Shown: positions 53,263-63,430 of the stretch, in pieces | Numbering within the stretch: position 1 is the stretch's first letter | Layout of the letters: every line of letters starts with the position of its first letter | Assembly: GCA_011947345.1 (NCBI GenBank) | Contig: JAAVTG010000521.1 | Coordinates: 1 to 64,000, forward strand | Length of the DNA stretch: 64,000 bases | From: Phytophthora quininea | Lineage: Eukaryota; Oomycota; Peronosporomycetes; Peronosporales; Peronosporaceae | Direction: 5' to 3' | The notes under the pieces: generated by a model | What the model was told of the DNA's origin: nothing | The model's input: the letters and a program-made list of their open reading frames with translations, nothing else | Databases searched by the model: none | Made by a program: the position numbers and the translations under genes

Positions 53263-54674
53263 TTATTCGTCTTCATCTTCACTGTCTTCGTCAAAGTCGT
53301 TGGCAATTAGAGACAACGCCGGGTATCTCTCGGCAAGCCAACTAACCATTCCTGTCCAATGCGGCACGTCTTGAACGGCATTCGTGCAACCCTCACTTCT
53401 CGCAGCACTCAACATCATGACTGTTTCAAAGTGGCAACTTAACGCAGCGTTGTCCATAGCTGACGTCGTGCAGCCTTCCGTGCGATTCTCATGCAGCCAT
53501 CGGAGCACGTGGCGGTGACCGTGTCGAGCAGCTTCGTCCATCGCCAGCGACGTGCAACCCTCGAACCGATTCCGGTGCAGCCACCTGACGACGTCCAGAG
53601 CTCCGCAAGCAGCCGCGCCGTCCATCGCTTTGGTCGTGCAGCCTTCACTCCGATTCTCGTGCAACCACTTGACAACGTCAAGGTGGCCTCCACTAGCAGC
53701 ACCATCCATCGCTGCCGCTGTGCATCTTGCTTTGGTATTTTCGTGCAGCCATTTAACGACATCGAGATGGCCATTACTGGCAGCACCGTCCATCGCTTCG
53801 ATCGTGCAGCCCTCGCTCCGGTTGGTGTGCAGCCACTCAACCACCTCAAGGTGACCATTTGTGGCAGCTCCGTCCATGGCGTCCGTCGTGCATCCTTCGG
53901 TCCGATTGTTGTGAAGCCACTGAACGACATTCAAGTGGCCTTGAGAAGCAGCGCCGTCCATCGCTCGGACCGAAAACCCAGGCTTGGCAGGCTTCTTCGG
54001 AGGCAACTGTTCGTTCGGTATTGGTGTCCAGATACAACAGGCGTCTTCCCATTCCCGCCGAGCCTTCTTTTCGAGGCGGCTTCGCTTCCGCCGACGTTCA
54101 TCCTCTTCAGCTCCTTCCTTTGCCATCCGATCCAGATATTTCACAATGTCTAAATGGCCGTCCGTCGCTGCTGCATCGACCGCACTGTTGTAAATCCTTC
54201 GCTCGTTGTCGTAAACCCAATCAAGATTCCTCGACGGATCGATAGCAAACTCTTCGACCAGCCACTGCACAACCTCCAAATGTCCTCTTGCTGCGGCAGT
54301 CAGCATAGTCGCCGCCGAAACAGAAGCAACGCCACTACCTATCCCAAGGTGTTTATTCAACTCTGGCCACAATTTGATCAGCCGTCGCTTCTTCCGCGAT
54401 TCATCCCTGGGGCCTAGAGGTGTGTCGACATGAGAGTGGAAGTGTTTAGCGACGTCTAGATGTCCGTTGATAGCTGCTACGTGAATACACAAGCCAGTCT
54501 CTCCACTGACACTGGTGAGGTGTACACGTCCCCCATCATTCGTGCCATAGTCTTCCGCACGGTAGTCAAAGACTCCGTAGCTGTGTTTGTATTCATCGTC
54601 GCCGCTGTCGCTCTCAAAACCTTCGTCATCCCACGATCCTCGACGAAACCCCGGGCTTATAGTAGAATACCAGC
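53263..54674 (-). pseudogene. Ankyrin-like protein gene, N-terminally deleted (unit 2)
   Basis: Almost identical to 50194-51605, including the N-terminal deletion, acidic insert and number of repeats. Differences are single substitutions (for example TKAR for TTAG in one unit, RHVLRWLHEN for RYVLRWLYEN). Because the deletion is shared, it came before the tandem duplication. Confidence 0.65.
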
Positions 54675-54975
54675 GTCACCACTCGCAACGGAGATGCATT
54701 TTCAGGAACAAGACGCAAAGTTTTTGTCGTCATGTTAGCATGATGGTTCACCCAGGATAACCCTTATGGTTGATCAGGAATTCCACGTTTTAACTTGGAG
54801 CTAGCAGCAGAAACCCACAACACCACCATGTGACCCTCGAATCTCCGTGCGGCGAAGGCGGAGGTGGATACTAGCAATCGAACGTGCGTGTGGTAGCCTG
54901 TGTCGCGTGAGCAGGTGAGAGCTTTACCGTGTAACCCAGCTCATTGCCGCGCTGTCGAAAGTGGGGAGGGAGCTG

Positions 54976-56526
54976 TTATCAACACCATGGCAACCCACTA
55001 CCAACACCACCTTCTGGTACATAGTGCCACACATTTGGTACCTATTCCGACATCGTAGTTGTTGGGGCGCTATATTTTAATTCTAATGGTTTCGCGACCG
55101 GTTCGTTTGGAAATTCCTCGTCATGCCTTCAGTGCACCGCCTCGTTCTGCAACATACCTTCGTCTTTGCCAATCGATGGCAGACCCTCCTTATGAAACCC
55201 GGCCTATTGTGTGGCAGATTGACGTGCATCCTGAATCGACTTTCGCTACACGCGAGATACGCAATTACACGTTTGCTCGAGGAAGAGGATACGCTCTAGT
55301 AATGAAAAGGTCTCATCAGGAGAATGCTAAAAAATCTTCTATGTGCCCTCCTCGACGACTCACAAACACCTACCCAAGTGTTCCCGACAACTCCATCTCT
55401 CCTGTGCCTGTGGCACATCATTAAAGACGTCGATACGCACGCGAGGAACCACGGCTTCCCTAAAGTCGTCGATCTCGAGAACTCGTCACCTCGCGGACCC
55501 AGATGGAAGGACTCAGACGGCCACTGAAAGTTTTGCGACACCTTCATTGACTTGATGCGATCTCAAACTGAGACTGAGTACGAGAGCTGGCAGATCGAGC
55601 TCAACAAACTTTCCGCCTACCTCGTTTCCGTGTGAGTCGACATTTGGAAGCGCAGGATCGTACGCTGCTGAACAAACGAAGCGGTGGATTTCGGTCTTCA
55701 GGCTACCTCGAGGGTCGAACGGTACCATGCGAAGCTGAAACAATGACTCGCTAGCTCTCGCTCAGGCATGCTGACGATGCTGAGCCGAATGAGGCACTGG
55801 TGGCAACAGCCAATATCGTGCCATGCTATCGGACAGTCGCGTGAAGCTGGTGAACAGACTTCGAGGCTGTTGGCATAGTCCGATCATTCACATACGCGCT
55901 GAAGCGCAGCATGTTGGTCGTGGTAAGTGCAGTGGTGTTTACACCAAGACATCCGGAACCCGCTGCACTAACCGTTTGTGCAGATTATGTAGTTGAGCGA
56001 TTACGCGGCCGATGATGTAAATTGCTTGTTGACGTGGCGCTGGTATGGCGGCAGCGTCGTTGTCGGCTGAGCTTGGTCTTCTGATCCATACTCCACAGCG
56101 CCTGCAGCTGCAGCCCCGATTGTGCTTGAGCCCCAGACAATCGCAAACAGACGAGCGGAGCGTAGAAGTTTGCGACGCGCACGACGCAGAGGCAGCAGAG
56201 TGAATGGAACGCGGCGCAATCCCAGTGCATTCGAGCTGTCGCAGCAGACAAGCAGCCAAGTTGCTCTTTTGCCGACAATGGACGTCGTGCTGCAAGAAAC
56301 CACCACTCCTGCATCTCGACTTGCACCGATCCGGTTCAACCCTACAGTGTAAGAGCTACGATAGATCGTTTTCGTATCTAGACACAATAAAATCGGCTAG
56401 ACGTAGCGAGCGCTATGGGCACTGCGATGCCACCTCACGCTGAATCCGAAGTTGGAATAGTACCAAATGTGTGGCACTATGTACCAAAAGGTGGTGTTGG
56501 TAGCGGGTTGCCATGGTGTTGATACT
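54976..56526 (+). mobile_element. MULE DNA transposon relic with ~75-bp terminal inverted repeats
   Basis: The left end TATCAACACCATGGCAACCC and the right end in reverse share about 75 bp with few mismatches (both include GGTACATAGTGCCACACATT). Inside, broken plus-strand frames give LLCLWHIIKDVDTHARNHG, then TSRVERYHAKLK, as in Mutator-like transposases. Unit 1 at about 51890 has the same flanks without the element. A degenerate 9-bp target duplication (AAAGTGGGG / TCAGTGGAG) is possible. It is too short and broken to be autonomous. Confidence 0.75.
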
Positions 56527-56956
56527 CAGTGGAGAAACTCTACTGCGCTGCAAAAACGATGCTTGTTTCCACGTCGCAACCAAATGCTGAGTGGCTTTGC
56601 TAAACGGCTGGCCACCTGGTATACAGGAATTGCTTGTTAGTTCATCTTGATCGTGCTGTACCGGTACATGTCCGATCCAGAGTTTACTAAGAGTGACAAT
56701 GCAGTAATCTGTCCAACCACGCATTACATACTGCGCAGTACGAGTCTTGGTACACTTGTTCTTCTTGCAAGTCGTCTGTTTGCATAACAGCCAATCCTCA
56801 AGGACTGAGTAGGCATGCCTCATCCTGATCCACTACTCCCTGATCGTTGGATTGGTTCGACTTTGATACATGCATAGGGACGCTAGTCCCATCCTAACAA
56901 CAGTGATGCTCAGTTTACCATCTTCTCACGACTCGTACCGATTCAAGGCACTCAAT

Positions 56957-56971
56957 TCATTTCTCAATCTG
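56957..56971 (+). promoter_or_regulatory. Oomycete initiator, unit 2
   Basis: The same TCATTTCTCAATCTG as at 52321, 33 bp before the ATG at 57005. Confidence 0.5.
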
Positions 56972-57004
56972 CGCAGTCCTGCAACAGCCACAAGTACCCG
57001 CGAC

Positions 57005-57367
57005 AATGCACGTCTCCAAGGTCTTCACCGCAGTTGTCGCCACTCTGGTTGCCTTTAGCGCCGACATCGTATCCAGTTCGACTCCGACTGTTGCTCCAGC
57101 GAAGGAAAAGTGTTCGTCCGGAACGTGCCGTTCAAGTACGGCAACCTCACGGGCACCATGACCATCTCCATCGACCCGGACAGTCTGACCGAACTGACTT
57201 CGACGACCGATTCTTCCAGTCTCTTCGACCTGAGCCAACTCGACACTGCCGAGTCTGCCGATGAAGATAGAGCGCTGTTCGGAAGCTCGTATCTGCAAAG
57301 GCTCATTCAATTAATGATGCGGCGGTGGAAAACGAATTGGCGCCGACTGGAAAACGCAGAGGAATAA
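57005..57367 (+). pseudogene. Small secreted protein, family copy 4, frameshifted (unit 2)
   Basis: It starts like copy 3, but the A run at 57106-57109 has four bases where copy 3 has five. The frame is lost about 34 codons in, after the signal peptide. The remaining sequence is intact in another frame. Recent loss by homopolymer slippage. Confidence 0.7.
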
Positions 57368-57429
57368 ATACGATCACTTTGCCACAATAAGCTCTTGGCC
57401 ATTGGCCATATTGTGCGTACAATTCCAGT

Positions 57430-57785
57430 CATTAAGCTGATTCTTTGACCTGCGTCATGGCATCGAAATTCAGTGTGGAGATGATAATGCAGAAGCAGAA
57501 GTATACTAGTTCGGCAAATGTGTTGCACCCAGCAGCTCCATTTGTAGCGTCACTCGTTGCAACCTTCAGTGCGGTCCCTGTCAGGACATTCCACACTACG
57601 AACAGATCTCATGCGTGCTGCATTATCCACCGCACTCACAGTGCATCCTTCACGTGCAGCCACCTAACGCGCCGGTATTCCATTCATCACCTCCTTGGTT
57701 CTCATGCAACTATTTCTTAACTGCAAAGTACCCATTGGTAGCTGCGATGCTAATTGCTTTGGTCTGCCGTCAAGTAAATGAAAGT
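57430..57785 (-). pseudogene. Ankyrin-like fragment (unit 2)
   Basis: Same as 52800-53156, essentially identical. Confidence 0.45.
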
Positions 57786-57897
57786 GGAAGGCCAGCCTCG
57801 CCGTCCAACTCGGAGCTGCCGGACATCCAGCAAGAGTTTTTCGGTTGACAGACAACAATTATTATAACACAGTGCAGTGAATATAAACGTCCACCAT

Positions 57898-59947
57898 TTA
57901 TTCGTCTTCATCTTCACTGTCTTCGTCAAAGTCGTCGGCAATTAGAGACAACGCCGGGTATCTCTCGGCAAGCCAACTAACCATTCCTGTCCAATGCGGC
58001 ACGTCTTGAACGGCATTCGTGCAACCCTCACTTCTCGCAGCACTCAACATCATGACTGTTTCAAAGTGGCAACTTAACGCAGCGTTGTCCATAGCTGACG
58101 TCGTGCAGCCTTCCGTGCGATTCTCATACAGCCATCGGAGCACGTGGCGGTGATCGCGTCGAGCAGCTTCGTCCATCGCCAGCATCGTGCAGCCCTTGAA
58201 CCGATTCCGGTGCAGCCACCTGACGACGTCCAGAGCTCCGCAAGCAGCCGCGCCGTCCATCGCTTTGGTCGTGCAGCCTTCACTCCGATTCTCGTGCAAC
58301 CACTTGACAACGTCAAGGTGGCCTCCACTAGCAGCACCATCCATCGCTGCCGCTGTGCATCTTGCTTTGGTATTTTCGTGCAGCCATTTAACGACATCGA
58401 GATGGCCATTACTGGCAGCACCGTCCATCGCTTCGATCGTGCAGCCCTCGCCCGGTTGGTGTGCAGCCACTCAACCACCTCAAGGTGACCATTTGTGGCA
58501 GCTCCGTCCATGGCGTCCGTCGTGCATCCTTCGGTCCGATTGTTGTGAAGCCACTGAACGACATTCAAGTGGCCTCGAGAAGCAGCGCCGTCCATCGCTC
58601 GGACCGAGCTGGAAGGCTCCATTTGACTGACCGGCGAAGCCAAGTATCGCACAACCTCCAAATGCCCGTTCTCGGCAGCTGCGTCGATCGCATGACAGCT
58701 CTGTCCTCTGTAGGTGTACGTCAAGAGGTTAACATAGGGACCAGTCCCAAACTCTTCGTACAGCCACTGCGCAACGTCTAGATACCCCTCTGTGTCGCAA
58801 GAACCATGGTCTTAGCTGAAACATAAGCAGCTTCCTGAATACCTCCAAGCTCTTCCTCTACTTCCTCCAGCAAGTTATGCGATCCTGGATGCTCCCAGAA
58901 ATCACCTGAGCTGTGTAGTAGTAGTGGCGTGTCGGCGTATACACATAGGAACTTGGCGACAGCCAAATGACCATTGATGGCAGCCGCATGGATACACAGA
59001 TCGACCTCTTTTCGAATATCCTCGATAGCGTCGTCGTCGGAGTCGCTCTCACCTCCGTTCCAGGCGTTTTCAATGACCCATTGCACAACAGTTAACCTTC
59101 CTGCTTGGGAAGCTTTGAACAGCACCCCAGGCTTAAATGGTTCATAGCATCTTTGGGTCCACCAGCGCAGCATCTCAACATGACCATTAGCAGCTGCTTC
59201 GAAGTATCCCTCTCGCGGATGTTTACCATAGCGGTTAACCAAATACTCCAATAGCTCAACATCTCCAGACGCCACCGCAGCCTTCAGTACCTTCCTTTTG
59301 CAGGGAACTACTGAACGGCGCATATCCTCACACAGCCAAAGCACTGTCTCTCGATGACCTCCTAAAGCTGCCTTCTCTACTTCATTTCCGCCCCACTCTA
59401 CTTCACGAAGTGGAACCAATTGGTCGTATCCAGCGCCCTTCTCTCTGTGAATATCGATGTCGCTGGCTTTGTAATATTGAAGAATATCCAACGCCCCCAC
59501 TGCTGCAGCCTCCTCCACAGCTCTCAACGTCGCCACAAAGTCCTTCATGTGACTGAAGATCCACTTTACCATCTCCAAACTCTTCAGTCGTGCAGCTTCA
59601 GAGAGGGAACTAGTGAACTGCAGCTGTTGGTAGCATCTCTCGGACCGCATCAGTCTCCGAACCGACCAACGCGAAGCTTCACCCAGCTCCTCTAAAGAAG
59701 AACTTGATAGTGGGTAGTACGTTTCGTTGTTTCGGAGAGACCAGGGGATGGCATCGTGAAGGTTGATGTCGACACTTGTCCAGATGCGGTCCAGAAGCCG
59801 TAGAGAGTTAAATCTGCAGGCTGTCGACAGAGGCAGCTCCACAGACGAGTCCAGATACTCGGAGACTGCGGCGATCACGTGATCCAGCGACGAAACTCCG
59901 AGCCTGCAGCGGAACACCACCGACACCGCCAGCAATGGTGCAGACAT
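57898..59947 (-). pseudogene. Ankyrin-like repeat protein, long copy (right arm)
   Basis: Begins at ATG 59947 (MSAPLLAVSVVFRCRLGVSS), open to 58778 (389 residues), then a break near 58790 shared with the left arm, a further frame with TYTYRGQSCHAIDAAAENGH, and a one-base loss near 58450 in the regular repeats. Unlike the left arm the frame is intact near 59297. A truncated 389-residue product of the first part is possible. Ends with DSEDEDE, as in units 1 and 2. Confidence 0.7.
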
Positions 59948-59951
59948 GTTT

Positions 59952-59966
59952 CACAATGGAGAATGG
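59952..59966 (-). promoter_or_regulatory. Initiator-like site just before the ankyrin-like ATG
   Basis: On the minus strand CCATTCTCCATTGTG fits the oomycete Inr/FPR and lies only 5 bp before the ATG at 59947. The left arm has CCATTCTCGATTGTG before 42236. It implies a very short leader or a different real start. Confidence 0.4.
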
Positions 59967-60006
59967 CATAATTCGGCCAATCAAAGGCCAAATTTTGAGA
60001 ATATTA

Positions 60007-60370
60007 TCAACCAATATAATCTATGTGACGTGTGTCAAAATGTGACGTGTGAGGACAGGGTATCTGTAACCGGTGCTGCACGCCAGTGAGCACTCTCAGC
60101 AGCAAAGCTGGTCTTGTACGCTTCGAAGCAGACCCGGTGGGCGGTACACTAGGCGCGCTACGTAGCTTGTACACATCCATCTCCACACGTGTCACTGCAG
60201 CGCCGACGAGGATCGACCAAGCTCTGGAGCGCCGCATGAACACTTTCGAAGGCGACGTTCTCAGCCGCAATCGCCGCCTGGCGGTGATTCTCTGTTTGCT
60301 CCACTAACGAGGCCATCTCGCGAACGCTGGCTTCAGCTTGTTCTTTCTCCAGGCGGCGTGTTTCTTCCAT
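60007..60370 (-). pseudogene. Coiled-coil protein relic (right arm)
   Basis: From ATG 60370 the frame has RLEKEQAEASVREMASL and AIAAENVAFESVHAALQSL, like 41656-42060, then shifts twice before the conserved FEAYKTSFAAES end. Broken. Confidence 0.6.
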
Positions 60371-60513
60371 GGTCGAAATGCAGCCAACTGAACTATCGCA
60401 AGCCATCACTTGGGCCTGGCCCCAAGTTTATTGACAGCTGCTGGCACTGTGCTGGCAATGATAGAGCACAGCCATCCGACATGTGCAACGAGATCATTCC
60501 GTGGAGGGAGAGG

Positions 60514-60530
60514 TCATTCGTCAATTTTCC
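60514..60530 (+). promoter_or_regulatory. Oomycete Inr plus FPR before START gene 4
   Basis: TCATTCGTCAATTTTCC matches the consensus almost perfectly, 15 bp before the ATG at 60545. Confidence 0.6.
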
Positions 60531-60544
60531 TCTGCTCTCGAAGA

Positions 60545-61760
60545 ATGCGATTCCCATTGCCTGAGAACACTTTCCCGCCTTTGAAAGTCTCTGAAGAAGA
60601 CGAACTCGAGCTGCAGAAACTCTCTCAAGGATTCATCGACGAGGCTCTGCAAGAGTACCAGCTCTTCCGTAACGACAATAGCGTCCTAGACAAAACCCGA
60701 TGGAAGTTCATCAAGTCAAACGACGCGATGGCAACCTACTTGGACCAGCAACTCCCAAGTCTCGACGCTTCTCGAGCTGTGCCAAAGAAGAAAATAGGCT
60801 CAGGTATCGTGTCGACCAGTGCCGCGAGTCTCCACGCTGTGCTAGGCGTTGGCACGATCCAAGGAGCTATCAATGACATGGTGTTTGGTCTACTCAATAC
60901 AACCACTGAAACCCTCAAGATCAAGTCGGCCTATACGAACGACTGTGGTGTCGACGCCAAAGTCCTAGCTACCATCGAAGAACCGACGTCAAGTGAGCCA
61001 GATCGAGGGATATTCATCAAGTGGGGGCTGGTAACCATGAGTACGTCATCCATCGTCAACAAGGTCGTCGACCCCGAGACTTTGTGTACCTCGAGTCCAT
61101 CGGAACTCGGACCACAAAGTCTGGCGAACGCATTGGCTATAGTCTCATGCATTCGCTTCAAATCCCAACGATTCGAGAGCTTGAGGAGCTCCAGATCGTC
61201 CGTGCAAGTGTCTCCATTTGCATTCTCTTCAGACAGAAGACGGATGGAGAGATCGAGCTGTATGTGAAAGGTTTAGTGGACTTTATGGGGAACGTTCACC
61301 ACAGCGTGGCGATACTTGCGACTGCTGGTGCCTTTCTAACCTACAGCAAGTTTGTTCATTGCGGACGGATGAAGAAGCTCAACTGGCTACTAAAGACGAA
61401 GACAGTGGAGGGAGTCAACCGTACCGGCAATGAGTGTGCAGTATGCAACAAGGTCGCACTTCGACCCAAGAACTGTCGGGTCTGTATGGACACAGTCTGT
61501 TCACGGTGCAGACTGTCAGTAAAGCTGAGCTTTGTCTCCTCAAGATCCCGTCGAGTCTCACAGAGAACGGTGGAGTTTTGCGTCCGTTGTATCGCTGTGG
61601 CAGATAAAGCCGACGCGCATGAGATCGCGACGGAGGAGTGGACTCGACGAAACCCAACCGAGTTTTACGAAATGTCGGGGAGTTCCAGTCCGTCGTCCAA
61701 GCAGGCACTCTCACCGACGGATACGATCCCCCAGATACCATCAGTGAGTTTTTCGGCTAA
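60545..61760 (+). pseudogene. START-like plus FYVE-like zinc finger protein 4, two frame breaks
   Basis: Start MRFPLPENTFPPLKV. Family landmarks WKFIKSNDAMATYLD and LHAVLGVGTIQGAINDMVF lie in the first frame; a one-base lesion near 61060-61070 precedes RPRDFVYLESIG in the second; zinc pairs CAVC, CRVC, CSRC, CVRC follow. A second lesion near 61731 hides the usual EFFG ending, which is present in the next frame with a TAA at 61758-61760. The strong initiator suggests recent activity. The second frame as read runs on to 61809. Confidence 0.75.
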
Positions 61761-62122
61761 TCTATCGGATCCCCCAGGAAGAAACGCTACGACGCCAATT
61801 ACGCTTTGAACGCCATGGTCCGCAGGAAAGCCTCCTCTGCCATCATCATGCGTGATTGATTTGATGTTCATTTGCTCAAAGGAAGCTCTCGGCATCTCCA
61901 TGCGTCAGCAACTTGACGGCGAGGTCCGCCACGACTAAAGACGAACATTTCTGCTGAAGACCGTGCCGGAATTGTTTTCAAGCACCAGCAGCAGTGCAAG
62001 TAATCAAGAAGCTCTGCTGTCCATGCACATGCGGCATCTCTCTCGTAGCAGCCGAGCCAGCTCAACATGCCATCCAGAGCCAGGCGGCTTGATTGGAAAG
62101 GCGATGTCGGGCTCAATCCGAA

Positions 62123-62138
62123 GCTCATTCCCGAATTT
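62123..62138 (+). promoter_or_regulatory. Oomycete initiator before START gene 5
   Basis: GCTCATTCCCGAATTT fits GCTCATTYYNCAWTTT with one mismatch, about 17 bp before the ATG at 62156. Confidence 0.55.
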
Positions 62139-62155
62139 AAAGAGAAAGCCTCACG

Positions 62156-63364
62156 ATGCGGTTCCCGTTACCCGCCGACACGTTCCCGCCGCTGGAAATC
62201 TCGGAGGAGGATCGCTTCGATCTCCAGAAGCTTTCAAATGAACTATTGTACGAATCGCTGGACCGCTATGAGGAATTCCGCGGCGAAGGAGAACTAGACA
62301 AGCAGCGGTGGAAACTCGTCAAGGCTCAAGAAGGTTTGACAGCGTACCGCGACTTGAAAGTGAACAACTTGGAAGCGTCTCGAATTGCCCCGAAGAAAGG
62401 AGTCGGCTCTGGTGTGATAACAGCGACAAATACCAAACTCCACGCTGTACTCGCCGTTGGGTCCATCGAAGGAGAATTCAACGACATGGCATTCGGTATG
62501 ATCAACTTCAGCAACGAAATGCTCAAGATTAAAACTGCGTACACTAACGACAAGATCGCCGACGCCAAAGTGCTGGCGACTATCGTGGGACCGACAACCA
62601 CACATCCAGCACAAGGAACGCACCTCAAATGGGCAGTATCGGTCGGACCGTACGTGTTACTGAGGAAGTTGGTTCGTCCTCGAGACTTTGTCTTCTTAGA
62701 GTCCACGGGGATCTTCCCCACCAAGTCTGGAGACCGGATCGGCTACACGTTAATGCACTCGCTGCAGATCCCGACGATCCGAGAGCTTGACGAGTACCAG
62801 ATCGTTCGTGCCAATACGTCGATCTGTATGCTCTTCCGACAGAAGTCTCCAGGGCAATTGGAGCTGTATGTGAAAGGTTTTGTCGACGCTATGGGCAATA
62901 TCCACCCGAATGTCGCCGTGCCTTCAATAGCAGATGCTCTCATGTCGTACCGGAACATGGTGCACTGCGGACAGATGAAGAAACTCAACTGGTTGCTAAA
63001 GACGCGGAAGACCGTCATTTTGGACTTTGAAAGCAAACTGTGCGTCATCTGCGGCAATAACGCTCATCGCCCCAAGCGCTGTGAAGTTTGTATGAACTCC
63101 ATGTGCTCTCGCTGCAGCGTGACGAAGAAGCTGAGCTTCTTGTCTCCGACATCTCGTCGGGTTTCAAGCCGCAGATTGAACTTCTGCACTCGCTGCATCA
63201 TCGCTGCGTTCCAAGTGAATGCGCTGGACATTGCAGCTGAAGAATTGATCCGACAAAGCCCGTTTGACTTCTACGAAATGTCGTCAAGCTCGACAAGTTC
63301 CTCCAAGCCGGCATCGCCGACCAATACGATCCCTCCCGACTCCACTGCCGAGTTTTTCGGATAA
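62156..63364 (+). CDS. START-like plus FYVE-like zinc finger protein 5
   Basis: A 402-residue intact frame, the best preserved member. Start MRFPLPADTFPPLEI; helices LQKLSNELLYESLDRYEEF; WKLVKAQEGLTAYRD; LHAVLAVGSIEGEFNDMAF; VRPRDFVFLESTG; GYTLMHSLQIPTIRELDEY. Zinc pairs CVIC, CEVC, CSRC, CTRC at residues about 296-348 with a single basic loop between; no RHHCR motif. The C-terminus is Ser-rich and ends AEFFG. START-like domains bind lipids; the finger may bind protein or membrane. Intracellular, as no signal peptide is present. Confidence 0.85.
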   Translation: MRFPLPADTFPPLEISEEDRFDLQKLSNELLYESLDRYEEFRGEGELDKQRWKLVKAQEGLTAYRDLKVNNLEASRIAPKKGVGSGVITATNTKLHAVLAVGSIEGEFNDMAFGMINFSNEMLKIKTAYTNDKIADAKVLATIVGPTTTHPAQGTHLKWAVSVGPYVLLRKLVRPRDFVFLESTGIFPTKSGDRIGYTLMHSLQIPTIRELDEYQIVRANTSICMLFRQKSPGQLELYVKGFVDAMGNIHPNVAVPSIADALMSYRNMVHCGQMKKLNWLLKTRKTVILDFESKLCVICGNNAHRPKRCEVCMNSMCSRCSVTKKLSFLSPTSRRVSSRRLNFCTRCIIAAFQVNALDIAAEELIRQSPFDFYEMSSSSTSSSKPASPTNTIPPDSTAEFFG

Positions 63365-63430
63365 ATATTCAAATAGTTGGCCGTGAACCGGCAAAGTCGT
63401 TGCGATCTTCTGTCCCTTCATCAGTCAGCG

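Larger units (their letters stand above)
50089..57791. repeat. Tandem segmental duplication, 3.07-kb period
   Basis: Unit 1 is 50089-53156, unit 2 is 53157-57791 (longer by the 1.57-kb MULE), and a third begins at 57792. Each starts inside the last codons of START gene 3 (CCTCGCCGTCCAACTCGG), then has a truncated ankyrin-like gene (minus), a spacer, a secreted-protein gene (plus) and an ankyrin relic. Units 1 and 2 are nearly identical. Confidence 0.85.
57898..60370. repeat. Right arm of the large inverted duplication
   Basis: The reverse of 41656-44280. Its lower part (57898-58600) is closer to tandem units 1 and 2 in detail, suggesting unit 3 and this arm are fused or have exchanged sequence by gene conversion. 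Confidence 0.75.

Noticed and set aside
56840..56880. tRNA-like GGTTCGACTTTG
   Set aside because: No cloverleaf arms fit around the T-loop-like sequence.
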